A stretch of 16,462 nucleotides of DNA from NCBI GenBank assembly GCA_900551235.1, contig URUU01000046.1, positions 1 to 16,462 of the forward strand, given 5' to 3'. Numbering within the stretch: position 1 is the first letter of the stretch; each line of letters opens with the position of its first letter. Shown here piece by piece: positions 1 to 7,759 of the stretch. The notes below the pieces were generated by a model. That model made no database searches and had not been told where the DNA came from. It worked only from the letters and a program-made list of their open reading frames with translations. The DNA comes from an uncultured Lachnospiraceae bacterium (GTDB lineage: Bacteria > Bacillota > Clostridia > Lachnospirales > Lachnospiraceae). The position numbers and the translations under genes were made by a program.

Positions 1-48
1 CATTTTGTTTTCGGATTCCTTTGCACAGTCTAAAACCTCCGCAAATTT

Positions 49-1624
49 TTATTTTAATTCCGTTGGCTTTTCGGTCTCATAAGCACTCCAGGATGTGGTT
101 GCAGATGCCCCGGACAGATCTGCACTGTCTTCATAGGTACTTACGGTAATCGTATAGCTGCTGTCTCCTTTTACATAAACCGTTCCATCCGTTCCTTTGA
201 CGGTCACGGTTTTGCCTTCGTTATCTTCGATCGTGTCGGCACAATGCAATGCACTTACGGTACTGTCTCCTGTCACGATCCAGGTTGCATCTTCTCCGAT
301 ATAGAGATTGCAGTATCCGTCTCCGCCGTCACCGGCATTACTATCATCCTGCGTAACCGCGCCGGTCAGTGTACTCTCATCTGCCATATAAAAATCAAGG
401 TCATTGATGCTATCCCAGATCACATTTCCTTCCATTGTCTGGTCAACAGCCGTGAACAGGCAGTCTGCACCATTTGCTCCTGTGCTTCCCCATCCTCTCT
501 GATTGGAATTTCCGGTACATTTCAGGAAAAATTCACTGTCTTCGGCGTTTGTGATATCCACATCATCCAGTGTGATCGTAGACTCTGTGTTTGTGGTATA
601 GAACATGCCGCCGTTTTTTGCAGTCAGGCTTCCGCCGTCCATCTCAAACGTGCTGTTTCCGACTTCGGAATCTCCGGACATGCTCTGGTAGAGAATGACA
701 TTCCAGGTACAGTCGTTGCGGCTGTCATCGCTCATATTTCCGGTCAGATCACTGTCATATAAATGAATGGAATTCAAACCTTCGATGCAGATGGCTTCGG
801 AGCCGTTGGCTGCCAGAGTTGCCTCGTTTACTGCAATATCTGCAGTACTGTAGATCGCCGGTGAACCGGTTCCGTTTGAAGTGTAGGTTCCGCCGTCCAC
901 TACCATTTTTCCGCCTCCGCGGTCACTTCGGATTGCTGCGGAGGACTCACCATTTGTCTCAACATCAAGATCCCATGCATAGAACGTTCCGCCTCCGGCT
1001 GCATGAATGCCGCCGGATGTATCCTGTTTGGTCGTAATCTTTGTATCTGCTGCATATCCGGCGGTGTTCCGCCATTTCCCTGCGGACCGCCGCCCATGCC
1101 GCCCATGCTGCCGCGGACGATCACGGTGTCATCTGTGATCTTGATTTCTTTTTCTTCATCCGTCAGATCCAGCATGGATGGCATGCCCTGTCCGTCTCCG
1201 TCTGGTTTTTCCATATTTGCCGGAGGCTGTGCATTCCGCTTGTCAGAGTTATTGTCTGATTTATTTTCACTGCCGTCTGCATTTTCTGATTCGCTTTCTT
1301 TTCTGTATTATCTGAGTCTGATTTGTCATCTGAATTTTGTGCATTTGGAGTTTCTCCTGCATTGCCTGCATCATCCGGTTTTTCCATCTGTTTCATGGTT
1401 CCGACTTTTATGGTAATGCCCTCATCGCTTACGGCTGTAACTTCGCCGTATACGTCTGCTTCTTCTGTTTCACCGGTCATTTTTTCGGATCTTTCTGTCG
1501 CACCTGTTACGCTCTGTGATTCCTGGGTGGTGCTGCTTTCTGATGTACTTGTTCCGGAACATCCGGCCAGTGCTGTCATTCCAAGAGTTATGCCAAGTAA
1601 AATTGCAATATATTTTTTCTTCAT
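49..1624 (-). pseudogene. Secreted lipoprotein with beta-helix/adhesin-like repeats, broken by two frameshifts
   Basis: The gene is seen as three overlapping reading frames (1624-1163, 1214-900, 906-49) that together form one protein. The N-terminus is a lipoprotein signal peptide (MKKK, a hydrophobic stretch, then lipobox LAGC with Cys22), so the product would be anchored outside the membrane. A Ser/Thr/Glu-rich linker follows, then a Gly/Met-rich stretch. The remainder is rich in short strands such as VDGGTYTSNG and EMDGGSLTAKNGG, typical of right-handed beta-helix 'carbohydrate-binding domain' surface proteins of Lachnospiraceae. Restoring one base near 1299-1302 (TTTT on the plus strand) joins frame 1 to frame 2, and one base near 1060-1090 joins frame 2 to frame 3. 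The repaired length is 1578 nt, exactly 526 codons. The start has an AAAGGAA ribosome binding site. The cause is either true decay or sequencing error; the family assignment is by resemblance only. Confidence 0.75.
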
Positions 1625-1722
1625 ATGAATACACTTCCTTTTCTCTTTGATTTAAGAGAAGTATATCCTTGAAAGTTTAAAACAAGCTGAAAAAAATGAC
1701 CGATTTTGTGAAAGAGTTGTGA

Positions 1723-1752
1723 AAAAGCAGGGTAATCGCTTCCCCTGCTTTT
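1723..1752 (-). terminator. Rho-independent terminator after the threonine-aldolase gene
   Basis: A perfect 10-bp stem, AAAAGCAGGG with CCCTGCTTTT, surrounds a 10-nt loop. On the minus strand the 3' arm ends in a short T run (TTTTT). It begins 16 bases past the stop at 1769 and precedes the lipoprotein start at 1624, so it separates the two transcription units. The T run is partly within the stem, so efficiency is uncertain. Confidence 0.6.
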
Positions 1753-1768
1753 GTGTGCTGCTAAAATC

Positions 1769-2794
1769 TTATAATAAATCCAGCAGCCGATCGATATCTT
1801 CTTTTTTCGTGGCCCAGCTTGTCGCAAAACGTACCACGGTGTGGTTTTCATCGTATTTTTCCCAGAAACTGAACTTCACTTCTTTTTTGAGTTCTGCCAT
1901 TTTCCGGTTTTCGAGAATGACAAACTGCTGATTGGTCGGTGAGTCCAGATAGAAACGGCAGCCTTTTTCTGCCAGTCCTTTCTTTAAATAATCTGCCATC
2001 TCGATCGCATGTCTGCTGATTTCAAAGTACAGGTTATCTGTGAACAGTGTGTCAAACTGGATTCCGAGCATTCTGCCTTTTGCGAGCAGCGCTCCCCGCT
2101 GTTTGATCAGCGTCAGGAAATGTTTCGGTGTTCTGTTGCCCGAAAATACAACGGCTTCTCCGCACAGTGCTCCGACTTTTGTCCCACCAATATAGAAAAC
2201 ATCGCAGTATTTCGCGATCATCGGAAGGGTTACATCGGTTTCTTCACTCATCAGACCATAGCCAAGTCTTGCTCCGTCGAGAAACAGCGGGATATTATAA
2301 CTGCGGCACACGCTGCTGATCTCTTCCATCTCTGCCTTTGTATACAAAGTACCGTACTCCGTAGGATGGGAAATATAAACCATCCCCGGAAATACCATAT
2401 GTTCGTGGCTTTCGTCATCCCAGAAGGTTTTCAGGCAGTTTTTCAGATCTTCTGCTTTCATTTTGCCTTCGTACTGCGGAAGTGTGATCACTTTATGACC
2501 GCTGTACTCGATGGCACCCGCTTCATGGCAGGCTATATGGCCGGTCTGTGCTGCAACCACGCCTTCATAAGATGCCAGCATGGAGCTGATCACAACGGCA
2601 TTTGTCTGCGTGCCGCCCGTCAAGAAGTGGATATCCGCCTGCGGACATTCGCATGCTTCCCGGATTTTCTGTTTTGCGCTTTCACAGTATGGATCAGATC
2701 CATACCCAGATACTTTCTCCAGATTTGTTTCCATAAATCTCTGAAGGATCTTCTCATGTGCTCCTTCAGAATAGTCATTTTCAAATGATAACAT
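1769..2794 (-). CDS. ltaE: Low-specificity L-threonine aldolase family PLP enzyme (beta-eliminating lyase fold)
   Basis: Cytosolic fold-type I PLP enzyme of 341 residues, the usual length for threonine aldolases, which cleave L-threonine or L-allo-threonine to glycine and acetaldehyde. Visible landmarks are the cofactor phosphate loop GGTQTN (residues 60-65), the PLP-ring aspartate in FLDGARLGY (Asp173), and the Schiff-base lysine in YIGGTKVG (Lys206). The start at 2794 has an AGGAG ribosome binding site 8 bases upstream. A possible small ORF ends 14 bases before it, and a LysM membrane protein gene lies further upstream on the same strand, so they may be cotranscribed. A related amino-acid beta-lyase activity cannot be excluded from sequence alone, so the family is sure but the exact substrate is not. 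Confidence 0.85.
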   Translation of the reverse strand: MLSFENDYSEGAHEKILQRFMETNLEKVSGYGSDPYCESAKQKIREACECPQADIHFLTGGTQTNAVVISSMLASYEGVVAAQTGHIACHEAGAIEYSGHKVITLPQYEGKMKAEDLKNCLKTFWDDESHEHMVFPGMVYISHPTEYGTLYTKAEMEEISSVCRSYNIPLFLDGARLGYGLMSEETDVTLPMIAKYCDVFYIGGTKVGALCGEAVVFSGNRTPKHFLTLIKQRGALLAKGRMLGIQFDTLFTDNLYFEISRHAIEMADYLKKGLAEKGCRFYLDSPTNQQFVILENRKMAELKKEVKFSFWEKYDENHTVVRFATSWATKKEDIDRLLDLL

Positions 2795-2808
2795 ATCTTT
2801 TTCTCCTG

Positions 2809-2943
2809 TCAGATTTTTAATATCGTAGAAAGCTGTTTTGCTCTGATTCTTATTCTACGATGCCAGGAGATAAAGATCAACCTGTCATTCTTCTGTTTCA
2901 GACGCTCATTTTCTTTTCCAATGCTTTCCAACACATTTTCCAT
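2809..2943 (-). CDS. Possible small protein, coiled-coil-like, coupled to the threonine-aldolase gene
   Basis: A 44-codon frame begins at ATG 2943; a GTG at 2952 in the same frame is an alternative. A purine-rich AAGGAAGAG lies upstream. The first half, MENVLESIGKENERLKQKND, has the charged, leucine-spaced look of a short coiled coil, while the second half is basic and less protein-like. Its stop codon directly abuts the AGGAG site of the downstream threonine-aldolase gene, an arrangement that fits translational coupling. Two other frames also close shortly after residue 20, so a frameshift or a shorter true product is possible. I recognise no family. It may simply be an intercistronic leader, because part of the frame overlaps a hairpin at 2822-2861. 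Confidence 0.35.
   Translation of the reverse strand: MENVLESIGKENERLKQKNDRLIFISWHRRIRIRAKQLSTILKI
2822..2861 (-). repeat. Inverted repeat (9-bp arms) between the LysM gene and the threonine-aldolase gene
   Basis: ATCGTAGAA at 2822-2830 is the exact reverse complement of TTCTACGAT at 2853-2861, with 22 bases between. It lies just upstream of the threonine-aldolase ribosome binding site. On the minus strand it is followed by a weak AT-rich run rather than a clear T tract, so it could be an intercistronic mRNA hairpin, an attenuator or a poor terminator. Confidence 0.4.
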
Positions 2944-3018
2944 ATCATTCACCACTCTTCCTTTTCTTCCAGAATCTGTTTTGCAAATGATATTTGAACC
3001 GTCTGGCGGCATCCATGG

Positions 3019-4323
3019 TTACGGAAGTACCAGTTTCTGCCCTGGCAAAATGGTATTTGGATCGGTAATTCCGTTCAGGTCACATATTTCCTGCAGCTTG
3101 TCCAGATTTCCATAATACATGCGGCAGACAATTGCCAGCGTATCACCCTCCCGAACCGTATACTCTGCCTGATACTGTGCCATATGATCCGATGCAGTGT
3201 TCCTGCCTGAAGCGGATATGCTGTCTTGTGCAGTTGTATTTGTCTGTGCGTCCGTTTCCTTTTCTGTTATCTGTGTATTGGTTTCGCGGGTTTTTTCGTT
3301 CTGCCTGTCCATCTTCTGCTCTGTACTTCTGCTTTGTACAGTTTCTGCAGTCTGCACCGTTGTTTCTTTTGTCTGGCTGCCGCTTTCTGTCATCGCATTG
3401 CTTTCTGTACTGCTTTCTTTTAGCACCCACGTTTTTTCTGTTTCATTGAAAGCTTTTTTTTCCCGACTCTTTTCCCCTTCTGCCTGTGCCGATGCTGCCA
3501 ATGCTTTTGTTTCTTTCTGTGTTTCCCCAAGTGCCATTTCCTGAAGTGTTACCTCCATATCTTTCATGCGTCCGTAATTATTGACCATCGTCACACCTAT
3601 AATAAGGATTGTCAATACCAGAAACATGCTTGCACCATACAAAAAACGCACCATCAAAGGAGTTTTAACTGCCGGCTGACTGTTTTCTTCTTTTGGTGCG
3701 TTTTCATATTTTTCTGAAAATCTGCGGCGGAAACTGCGGATGGCTTTATCCTGCCCTTTTGCTTCAGATTCTACGGATTTTCCTTCATTCTTTTTTATCA
3801 TATAATTCTGCATCTGTTCATTTTTCTCATAGTAGATGCAGTAGCCTGGCTGCCGGTGGATCCCGGTACTTTCTGTCAGATACACATTTGCGTTTTCCTC
3901 CTCATCGTACACCAGCAACAGCCTGTCCTCTCCCGGAAACTGTTCCCGATGAACATCCAGCAATGTTTCCGGAAGCGTTTCTTCTTCCAGTTCCTCCATT
4001 CTCTTTGCCCATCCAAGAATCTCTCTGCCCGGAAAGCAGGTTTTCATTTCCCGGTAAATATTTTCCCAGGACGCATCATCCGGCAGGTCGGCTTCGACTT
4101 TCACTGCCCCGTCCGCAAACAGACATTTCATAGAACCATTTTGCCATACTTCGCCCAAGAGTATCGCACAGTCCGTCTTTTCCAGAAATGTGATCACATA
4201 ATCTTCTATATAAACTCTTTTTTCTTTTCCCGCATCTCCAATCTGCCTTATATTCTTTGGCAGGCTGCTTCTTCCTTTTTCTTTTCCATCCTTCGAACTT
4301 CCCCGGTAAACCATTTCGATCAT
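3019..4323 (-). CDS. Single-pass membrane protein with cytosolic N-terminal domain and C-terminal LysM domain
   Basis: A 434-residue protein with three parts. Residues 1-220 are soluble and hydrophilic, with no signal peptide. A single membrane helix spans about 225-246 (FLYGASMFLVLTILIIGVTM). A Ser/Thr/Glu/Gln-rich linker (about 260-385) is followed by a LysM domain (about 386-433: YTVREGDTLAIVC, then GQKLVLP). LysM binds the N-acetylglucosamine backbone of peptidoglycan, so the C-terminus should be outside and the N-terminal domain in the cytosol. That domain (about 40-175) has the strand pattern FLEKTDCAILLGEV, EILGWAK, LLLVYDEE, which resembles an MPN/JAB fold without the metal-binding His and Asp residues; this is inference. 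The start at 4323 has a GGAGG site 9 bases upstream. It is divergent from the YyaC-family spore gene, so a role in the spore or cell envelope is possible but unproven. Confidence 0.75.
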   Translation of the reverse strand: MIEMVYRGSSKDGKEKGRSSLPKNIRQIGDAGKEKRVYIEDYVITFLEKTDCAILLGEVWQNGSMKCLFADGAVKVEADLPDDASWENIYREMKTCFPGREILGWAKRMEELEEETLPETLLDVHREQFPGEDRLLLVYDEEENANVYLTESTGIHRQPGYCIYYEKNEQMQNYMIKKNEGKSVESEAKGQDKAIRSFRRRFSEKYENAPKEENSQPAVKTPLMVRFLYGASMFLVLTILIIGVTMVNNYGRMKDMEVTLQEMALGETQKETKALAASAQAEGEKSREKKAFNETEKTWVLKESSTESNAMTESGSQTKETTVQTAETVQSRSTEQKMDRQNEKTRETNTQITEKETDAQTNTTAQDSISASGRNTASDHMAQYQAEYTVREGDTLAIVCRMYYGNLDKLQEICDLNGITDPNTILPGQKLVLP

Positions 4324-4446
4324 ACGCTCGATCCTCCTTCTTACTATACAACCCTCGCTGATATGCCTATCCTACCACAAAGTATCTGCAAAATTTAGCG
4401 ATTTGTGGGTAAGATCAAAAAAGTTTTCCGACATATTAAGTGCCGT

Positions 4447-4475
4447 GAATAAAGCTTTTTCCACCGGGATACACT
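4447..4475 (+). promoter_or_regulatory. Candidate forespore sigma-F promoter of the yyaC-like gene
   Basis: A GAATA element at 4447-4451 is followed after 15 bases by GGATACACT at 4467-4475. This fits the sigma-F pattern (GNATA-type -35, about 15-16 bases, GGnnAnAnT-type -10) and lies about 40 bases before the start of the spore gene at 4516. It was found by eye. A sigma-G reading of the same region is also possible. Confidence 0.4.
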
Positions 4476-4515
4476 TTAAAAACAGATCTGAAAACGGAAG
4501 AAAGGACTATTTGAT

Positions 4516-5067
4516 ATGTTATTATCTGAAACTCCCAGCTATTTTGACGCTCATTCTCCAAAAACACCTCAGCTTCTGGGACATTCGCTTTCCCGGAGTC
4601 TGAAACTGTATGACAGTTCTCATCAGATGCCAGTCGTTTTGTGCATCGGTAGTGACCGTGTGACCGGAGACAGCTTAGGGCCAATGGTGGGAAGTGCCCT
4701 GCGTGAAAGGTATCAAAAAAGCATCCCCTTGTTTGGTACACTGGAGATGCCCGTACATGCCCTGAATCTGGACGAAACTCTTGCGGAAATACGTGATGTC
4801 TGGAATGGACATCCTCTGATCGCTGTCGATGCCTCTTTTGGTACAAAGGAACATCTTGGATATATCACCGCCGGAAAAGGAAGTCTGTGTCCCGGTGCCG
4901 GGGTTGATAAAGAACTCTGTGCCGTCGGAGATTTTTTCGTAACCGGAATCGTAGCATCGTTTACCCCATTTTCCCACCTGGTTCTTCAGTCTACGCGGTT
5001 GTCTGCTGTAATGCCTCTTGCTGCACAGATCACCCTTGGCATCACACATGCCATTGATGCTCTGTGA
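4516..5067 (+). CDS. yyaC: YyaC-family spore protein (DUF1256, putative spore protease)
   Basis: A 183-residue protein matching the YyaC family, which is conserved in endospore formers and structurally related to the germination protease GPR and hydrogenase-maturation proteases. The diagnostic N-terminal segment CIGSDRVTGDSLGP lies at about residues 43-56. Further conserved blocks are IAVDASFG (about 102-109), GAGVDKEL and the GDFFVTGIV region (about 138-146). The role is not firmly established; proteolysis in the developing spore is the family's working name. The start is supported by AAAGGA 9 bases upstream. It is divergent from the LysM membrane-protein gene, and its 3' end lies 16 bases from the convergent recR with no clear terminator between. 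A candidate sigma-F promoter precedes it. Confidence 0.85.
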   Translation: MLLSETPSYFDAHSPKTPQLLGHSLSRSLKLYDSSHQMPVVLCIGSDRVTGDSLGPMVGSALRERYQKSIPLFGTLEMPVHALNLDETLAEIRDVWNGHPLIAVDASFGTKEHLGYITAGKGSLCPGAGVDKELCAVGDFFVTGIVASFTPFSHLVLQSTRLSAVMPLAAQITLGITHAIDAL

Positions 5068-5083
5068 CTTTCTGACCTTTATT

Positions 5084-5680
5084 TTACAGCTCCACACGTC
5101 CTTCCAGGGCACGAAGCAGCGTAACTTCATCAATATACTCCAGATCTCCGCCCACTGGCACACCGCTCGCAATGCGGCTGACTTTTATGCCGGTTGGTTT
5201 GATCAGTTTGCTGATATACATGGCAGTGGTCTCCCCTTCCAGACTGGAATTTGTGGCAATGATCACTTCCCTGACATCGCCCTGCAGCCTTGTCATCAAT
5301 TCTTTCAGACGAATATCACCAGGACCGATGCCAAGCATCGGTGAAATCGCGCCATGCAGCACATGGTAAACACCGTCAAATTTACCTGTTTTTTCGTATG
5401 CTGCCAGATCTCTTGTATTTTCAACTACCATGATCGTACTGTGGTCTCTGGCATCATTTTTGCAGATCGGACAAAGTTCCTCATCCGTCAATGTAAAACA
5501 CTCTTTACAGTACCTGACATTTTTTCGCGCATCGATGATCGCATCAGAAAGACGCTGTACTTCTTCGATCGGACGGTTAATAATATGAAACGCCAGGCGT
5601 TGGGCTGATTTTGCCCCCACACCCGGCAGTTTTGACAGTTCTTCGATCAGTTTTGTAATCTGACTGCTATAATAATCCAT
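5084..5680 (-). CDS. recR: Recombination protein RecR
   Basis: A 198-residue protein of standard RecR length. RecR works with RecO and RecF to load RecA at gapped or damaged DNA. It has an N-terminal helix-hairpin-helix (LSKLPGVGAKSAQRLAFH, about 15-33), a four-cysteine zinc finger (Cys58, Cys61, Cys70, Cys73), and a Toprim domain (about 81-175) beginning TIMVVENTRDL with GVPVGGDLEY at its end. Its ATG at 5680 shares the A of the stop codon of the upstream ybaB gene (TGATG), so the two are translationally coupled. It is the last gene of the dnaX-ybaB-recR cluster and is convergent with the yyaC-like gene. Confidence 0.97.
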   Translation of the reverse strand: MDYYSSQITKLIEELSKLPGVGAKSAQRLAFHIINRPIEEVQRLSDAIIDARKNVRYCKECFTLTDEELCPICKNDARDHSTIMVVENTRDLAAYEKTGKFDGVYHVLHGAISPMLGIGPGDIRLKELMTRLQGDVREVIIATNSSLEGETTAMYISKLIKPTGIKVSRIASGVPVGGDLEYIDEVTLLRALEGRVEL

Positions 5681-6033
5681 CAGAACGGAAATCCTCCACC
5701 CATGCCAAGGCCGCCTGTCAGTTTTGACATCACTGCATTGGTTTCTTCATCAACTTTTCTCAGTGCTTCGTTTGTGGCTGCCATGATCAGATCTTCCAGC
5801 ATTTCGATGTCATCCGGATCTACCACTTCTTCTTTCAATGAAACTTTAGTTACTTCTTTTTTACCGGAGATCGTCACTTCTACCACACCTCCGCCTGCTG
5901 CTGCGGTAAATTCTTTTTCTTCCAGTGCTTTCTGATTTTCTTCCATCTGGCGCTGCATTTTCTGTGCCTGTTTCATCAGATTGTTCATATTACCCGGGAT
6001 ACCTCCGCCCGGAAATCCTCCACGTTTTGCCAT
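5680..6033 (-). CDS. ybaB: YbaB/EbfC-family nucleoid-associated protein
   Basis: A 117-residue DNA-binding protein that forms small dimers and coats the nucleoid. In many bacteria it sits between dnaX and recR, as here. The N-terminus MAKRGGFPGGGIPGNMNNLM is followed by the typical long helix KQAQKMQRQMEENQKALEEKEF, the VEVTISGKKEV strands and a Gly/Met-rich tail. An upstream in-frame ATG at 6072 exists, but the strong AGGAGG site 8 bases before 6033, and the family's usual MAKRGG-type start, favour 6033. With this start the gap to dnaX is 31 bases. Its stop overlaps the recR start by one base. Confidence 0.95.
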   Translation of the reverse strand: MAKRGGFPGGGIPGNMNNLMKQAQKMQRQMEENQKALEEKEFTAAAGGGVVEVTISGKKEVTKVSLKEEVVDPDDIEMLEDLIMAATNEALRKVDEETNAVMSKLTGGLGMGGGFPF

Positions 6034-6064
6034 TTTTAATCCTCCTGATTTTACAATAGTTTCG

Positions 6065-7699
6065 TTAGTCATCTTCTATTTCTATATCTGCATGAACCAG
6101 ATTTTCCAATGCCTGCTGCACCTGTACTTTGGATAGTCTGGCATTTGTCACATGCTCATCTGCCTGCAGGATCATTCTGACCTTCACCTGTTTTCCGGTC
6201 TTTGCCGCAATGATCTGCTCCAGCACTTCCGCCTTCTTGGAATCGTTGACATATGTCTCACCAAGAAAATCGGAAAATACAATATAAAGTGTGCCATCAT
6301 CTTTCTCTAAATTAAATTTGGGTACCGCACTTGCCAGTACCACACGAAATCTGCCCGATGTCTGTGCAAGAATCGTCCGCCACATACCAACAACCTTCTG
6401 CAGATCCTCCGGTGCCGCTTTTTCCAGTGCTGAAATATCCACTGCATCTGATGCTGCTTCCATCCCGGCTGTATTTTCGTGATCTGCAAATGGACTGTTC
6501 TGGTAAACAGATGACGAAACCGCTTCCTGCTGCCTTACCATCACACCGGATGACAACTGTTTTTCCAGTCTCCGCACGCGTTCCAGCACTGAGAGCTGAT
6601 CCTGCTCCATCTGCGGCCGGCAGAGCTTGATCAGTGCCACCTCCAGCATCACCCGTTTGGAGCCTGCATACTTGATCTGATTCTGTAATTCTGAAAAAAT
6701 ACGGATATAACGCATCAGCGTATCATCCCTCACCATCGCTGCTTCTTCCTTCAGCTGCTCCAGGTTCTCTGCGGAGACATCCAGCACATCTTCCATGTTA
6801 TCCGAACTTTTGAGCAAAAGGAGATTTCGCAGATACCAGGTGAAGTCTGTCACAAGCTGTGACAGATCACGTCCCTGCATGATCATATTTTCCAGATGCA
6901 GGATCACCTGTGTGACATCTCCGTCTAAAATCTCCCGCAGCAGTTTGCTGAATTCATCCGTATCCACTGCACCGAGTACATCAAGTACATGTTCATAGGT
7001 CAGCTTTTCCCCCAGATAAAAAGCGATACACTGATCCAGAAGACTTAAGGCATCCCGCATGGAACCGTCACCTTTTTTGGCAATGTAACGCAATGCTTTT
7101 TCTTCGACTTCAACCTGCTCCTCGTCCATCAGCTCCTGCAGACGGTCCACGATCGTCGTACGGGCAATCCGCTTGAAATCATAACGCTGACATCTCGAAA
7201 GGATCGTAATAGGGATCTTATGTGCCTCTGTCGTCGCCAGAATAAAAATAACATAGGAAGGCGGTTCCTCCAGTGTCTTAAGCAGTGCATTAAACGCACC
7301 TATAGACAGCATATGGACCTCGTCGATGATGTAGACCTTGTATCTGCCGCTGGTCGGTGAGTAAGCGACCTCTTCCCTTATTTCACGGATGTTGTCCACA
7401 CCGTTGTTGGAAGCTGCATCGATCTCGATCACATTCATGGAAGTTCCTGCCGCGATCGCCCTGCAGGTTTCACATTCGTTACAGGGATTTCCATCAATGG
7501 GATGTTCACAGTTTACCGCCTTTGCAAGAATTTTCGCCACCGTTGTCTTACCCGTTCCCCTGGTGCCGCAGAACAGATAGGCATGTCCGATACGCTGTGC
7601 CCTGATCTGATTTTTTAATGTTCGCACAATAGCGTCCTGACCCTTCACCTCAGCGAAAGAGTCAGGACGGAATTTGCGGTATAAAGCAGTATAGCTCAT
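6065..7699 (-). CDS. dnaX: DNA polymerase III subunit gamma/tau
   Basis: A 544-residue clamp-loader ATPase that opens the beta clamp and organises the replisome. Visible are the Walker A loop GTRGTGKT (45-52), a zinc-binding set of cysteines (Cys64, Cys73, Cys76, Cys79), Walker B VYIIDEVH (122-129), the sensor/arginine-finger motif SRC (168-170), and the collar helices. The C-terminal tau-like part (about 380-544) is shorter than in E. coli, as usual in Clostridia. I saw no obvious slippery A-rich frameshift site. The start at 7699 has GAGGG 6-8 bases upstream. The gap to the upstream pfkA stop is only 60 bases and holds a 16-bp palindrome, but no small cytoplasmic (SRP) RNA gene. Confidence 0.97.
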   Translation of the reverse strand: MSYTALYRKFRPDSFAEVKGQDAIVRTLKNQIRAQRIGHAYLFCGTRGTGKTTVAKILAKAVNCEHPIDGNPCNECETCRAIAAGTSMNVIEIDAASNNGVDNIREIREEVAYSPTSGRYKVYIIDEVHMLSIGAFNALLKTLEEPPSYVIFILATTEAHKIPITILSRCQRYDFKRIARTTIVDRLQELMDEEQVEVEEKALRYIAKKGDGSMRDALSLLDQCIAFYLGEKLTYEHVLDVLGAVDTDEFSKLLREILDGDVTQVILHLENMIMQGRDLSQLVTDFTWYLRNLLLLKSSDNMEDVLDVSAENLEQLKEEAAMVRDDTLMRYIRIFSELQNQIKYAGSKRVMLEVALIKLCRPQMEQDQLSVLERVRRLEKQLSSGVMVRQQEAVSSSVYQNSPFADHENTAGMEAASDAVDISALEKAAPEDLQKVVGMWRTILAQTSGRFRVVLASAVPKFNLEKDDGTLYIVFSDFLGETYVNDSKKAEVLEQIIAAKTGKQVKVRMILQADEHVTNARLSKVQVQQALENLVHADIEIEDD

Positions 7700-7728
7700 G
7701 CTTTCCCTCTGTTTCTAAAATAATATCT

Positions 7729-7744
7729 GACAGAATGTTCTGTC
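7729..7744. repeat. 16-bp perfect palindrome between pfkA and dnaX
   Basis: GACAGAATGTTCTGTC reads the same on both strands and lies in the 60-base gap before dnaX. On the minus strand a TATTAT -10-like hexamer follows closely, so the palindrome could be an operator in the dnaX promoter. As RNA it would form a 6-bp stem with a 4-base loop and no T run, which makes a terminator unlikely. Confidence 0.45.
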
Positions 7745-7759
7745 TCTGTATGGAAGCTC

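Noticed and set aside
1..48. Start of another minus-strand gene at the left edge (ATG at 3-1 or GTG near 26-24, with GGAGG upstream)
   Set aside because: Too little sequence to decide; the two candidate starts are in different frames and no product can be read.
244..762. Plus-strand open frame opposite the lipoprotein gene
   Set aside because: Cys/Ile/Val-rich composition without a start signal; the minus-strand frames carry the recognisable lipoprotein and beta-helix features.
2009..2788. Long plus-strand open frame of 259 codons opposite the threonine-aldolase gene
   Set aside because: It is Cys/His/Phe-rich without domain logic, lacks a clear ribosome binding site, and is fully antisense to a gene with clear PLP motifs.
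5068..5083. Bidirectional terminator between the spore gene and recR
   Set aside because: The 16-base gap contains no stem or T tract on either strand.
6034..6072. Upstream ATG at 6072 as start of ybaB
   Set aside because: It would overlap the end of dnaX; AGGAGG and the MAKRGG-type start favour 6033.
7700..7759. Small cytoplasmic (SRP) RNA upstream of dnaX, as in some Firmicutes
   Set aside because: The gap is only 60 bases and lacks the conserved SRP Alu or GNAR-loop segments.
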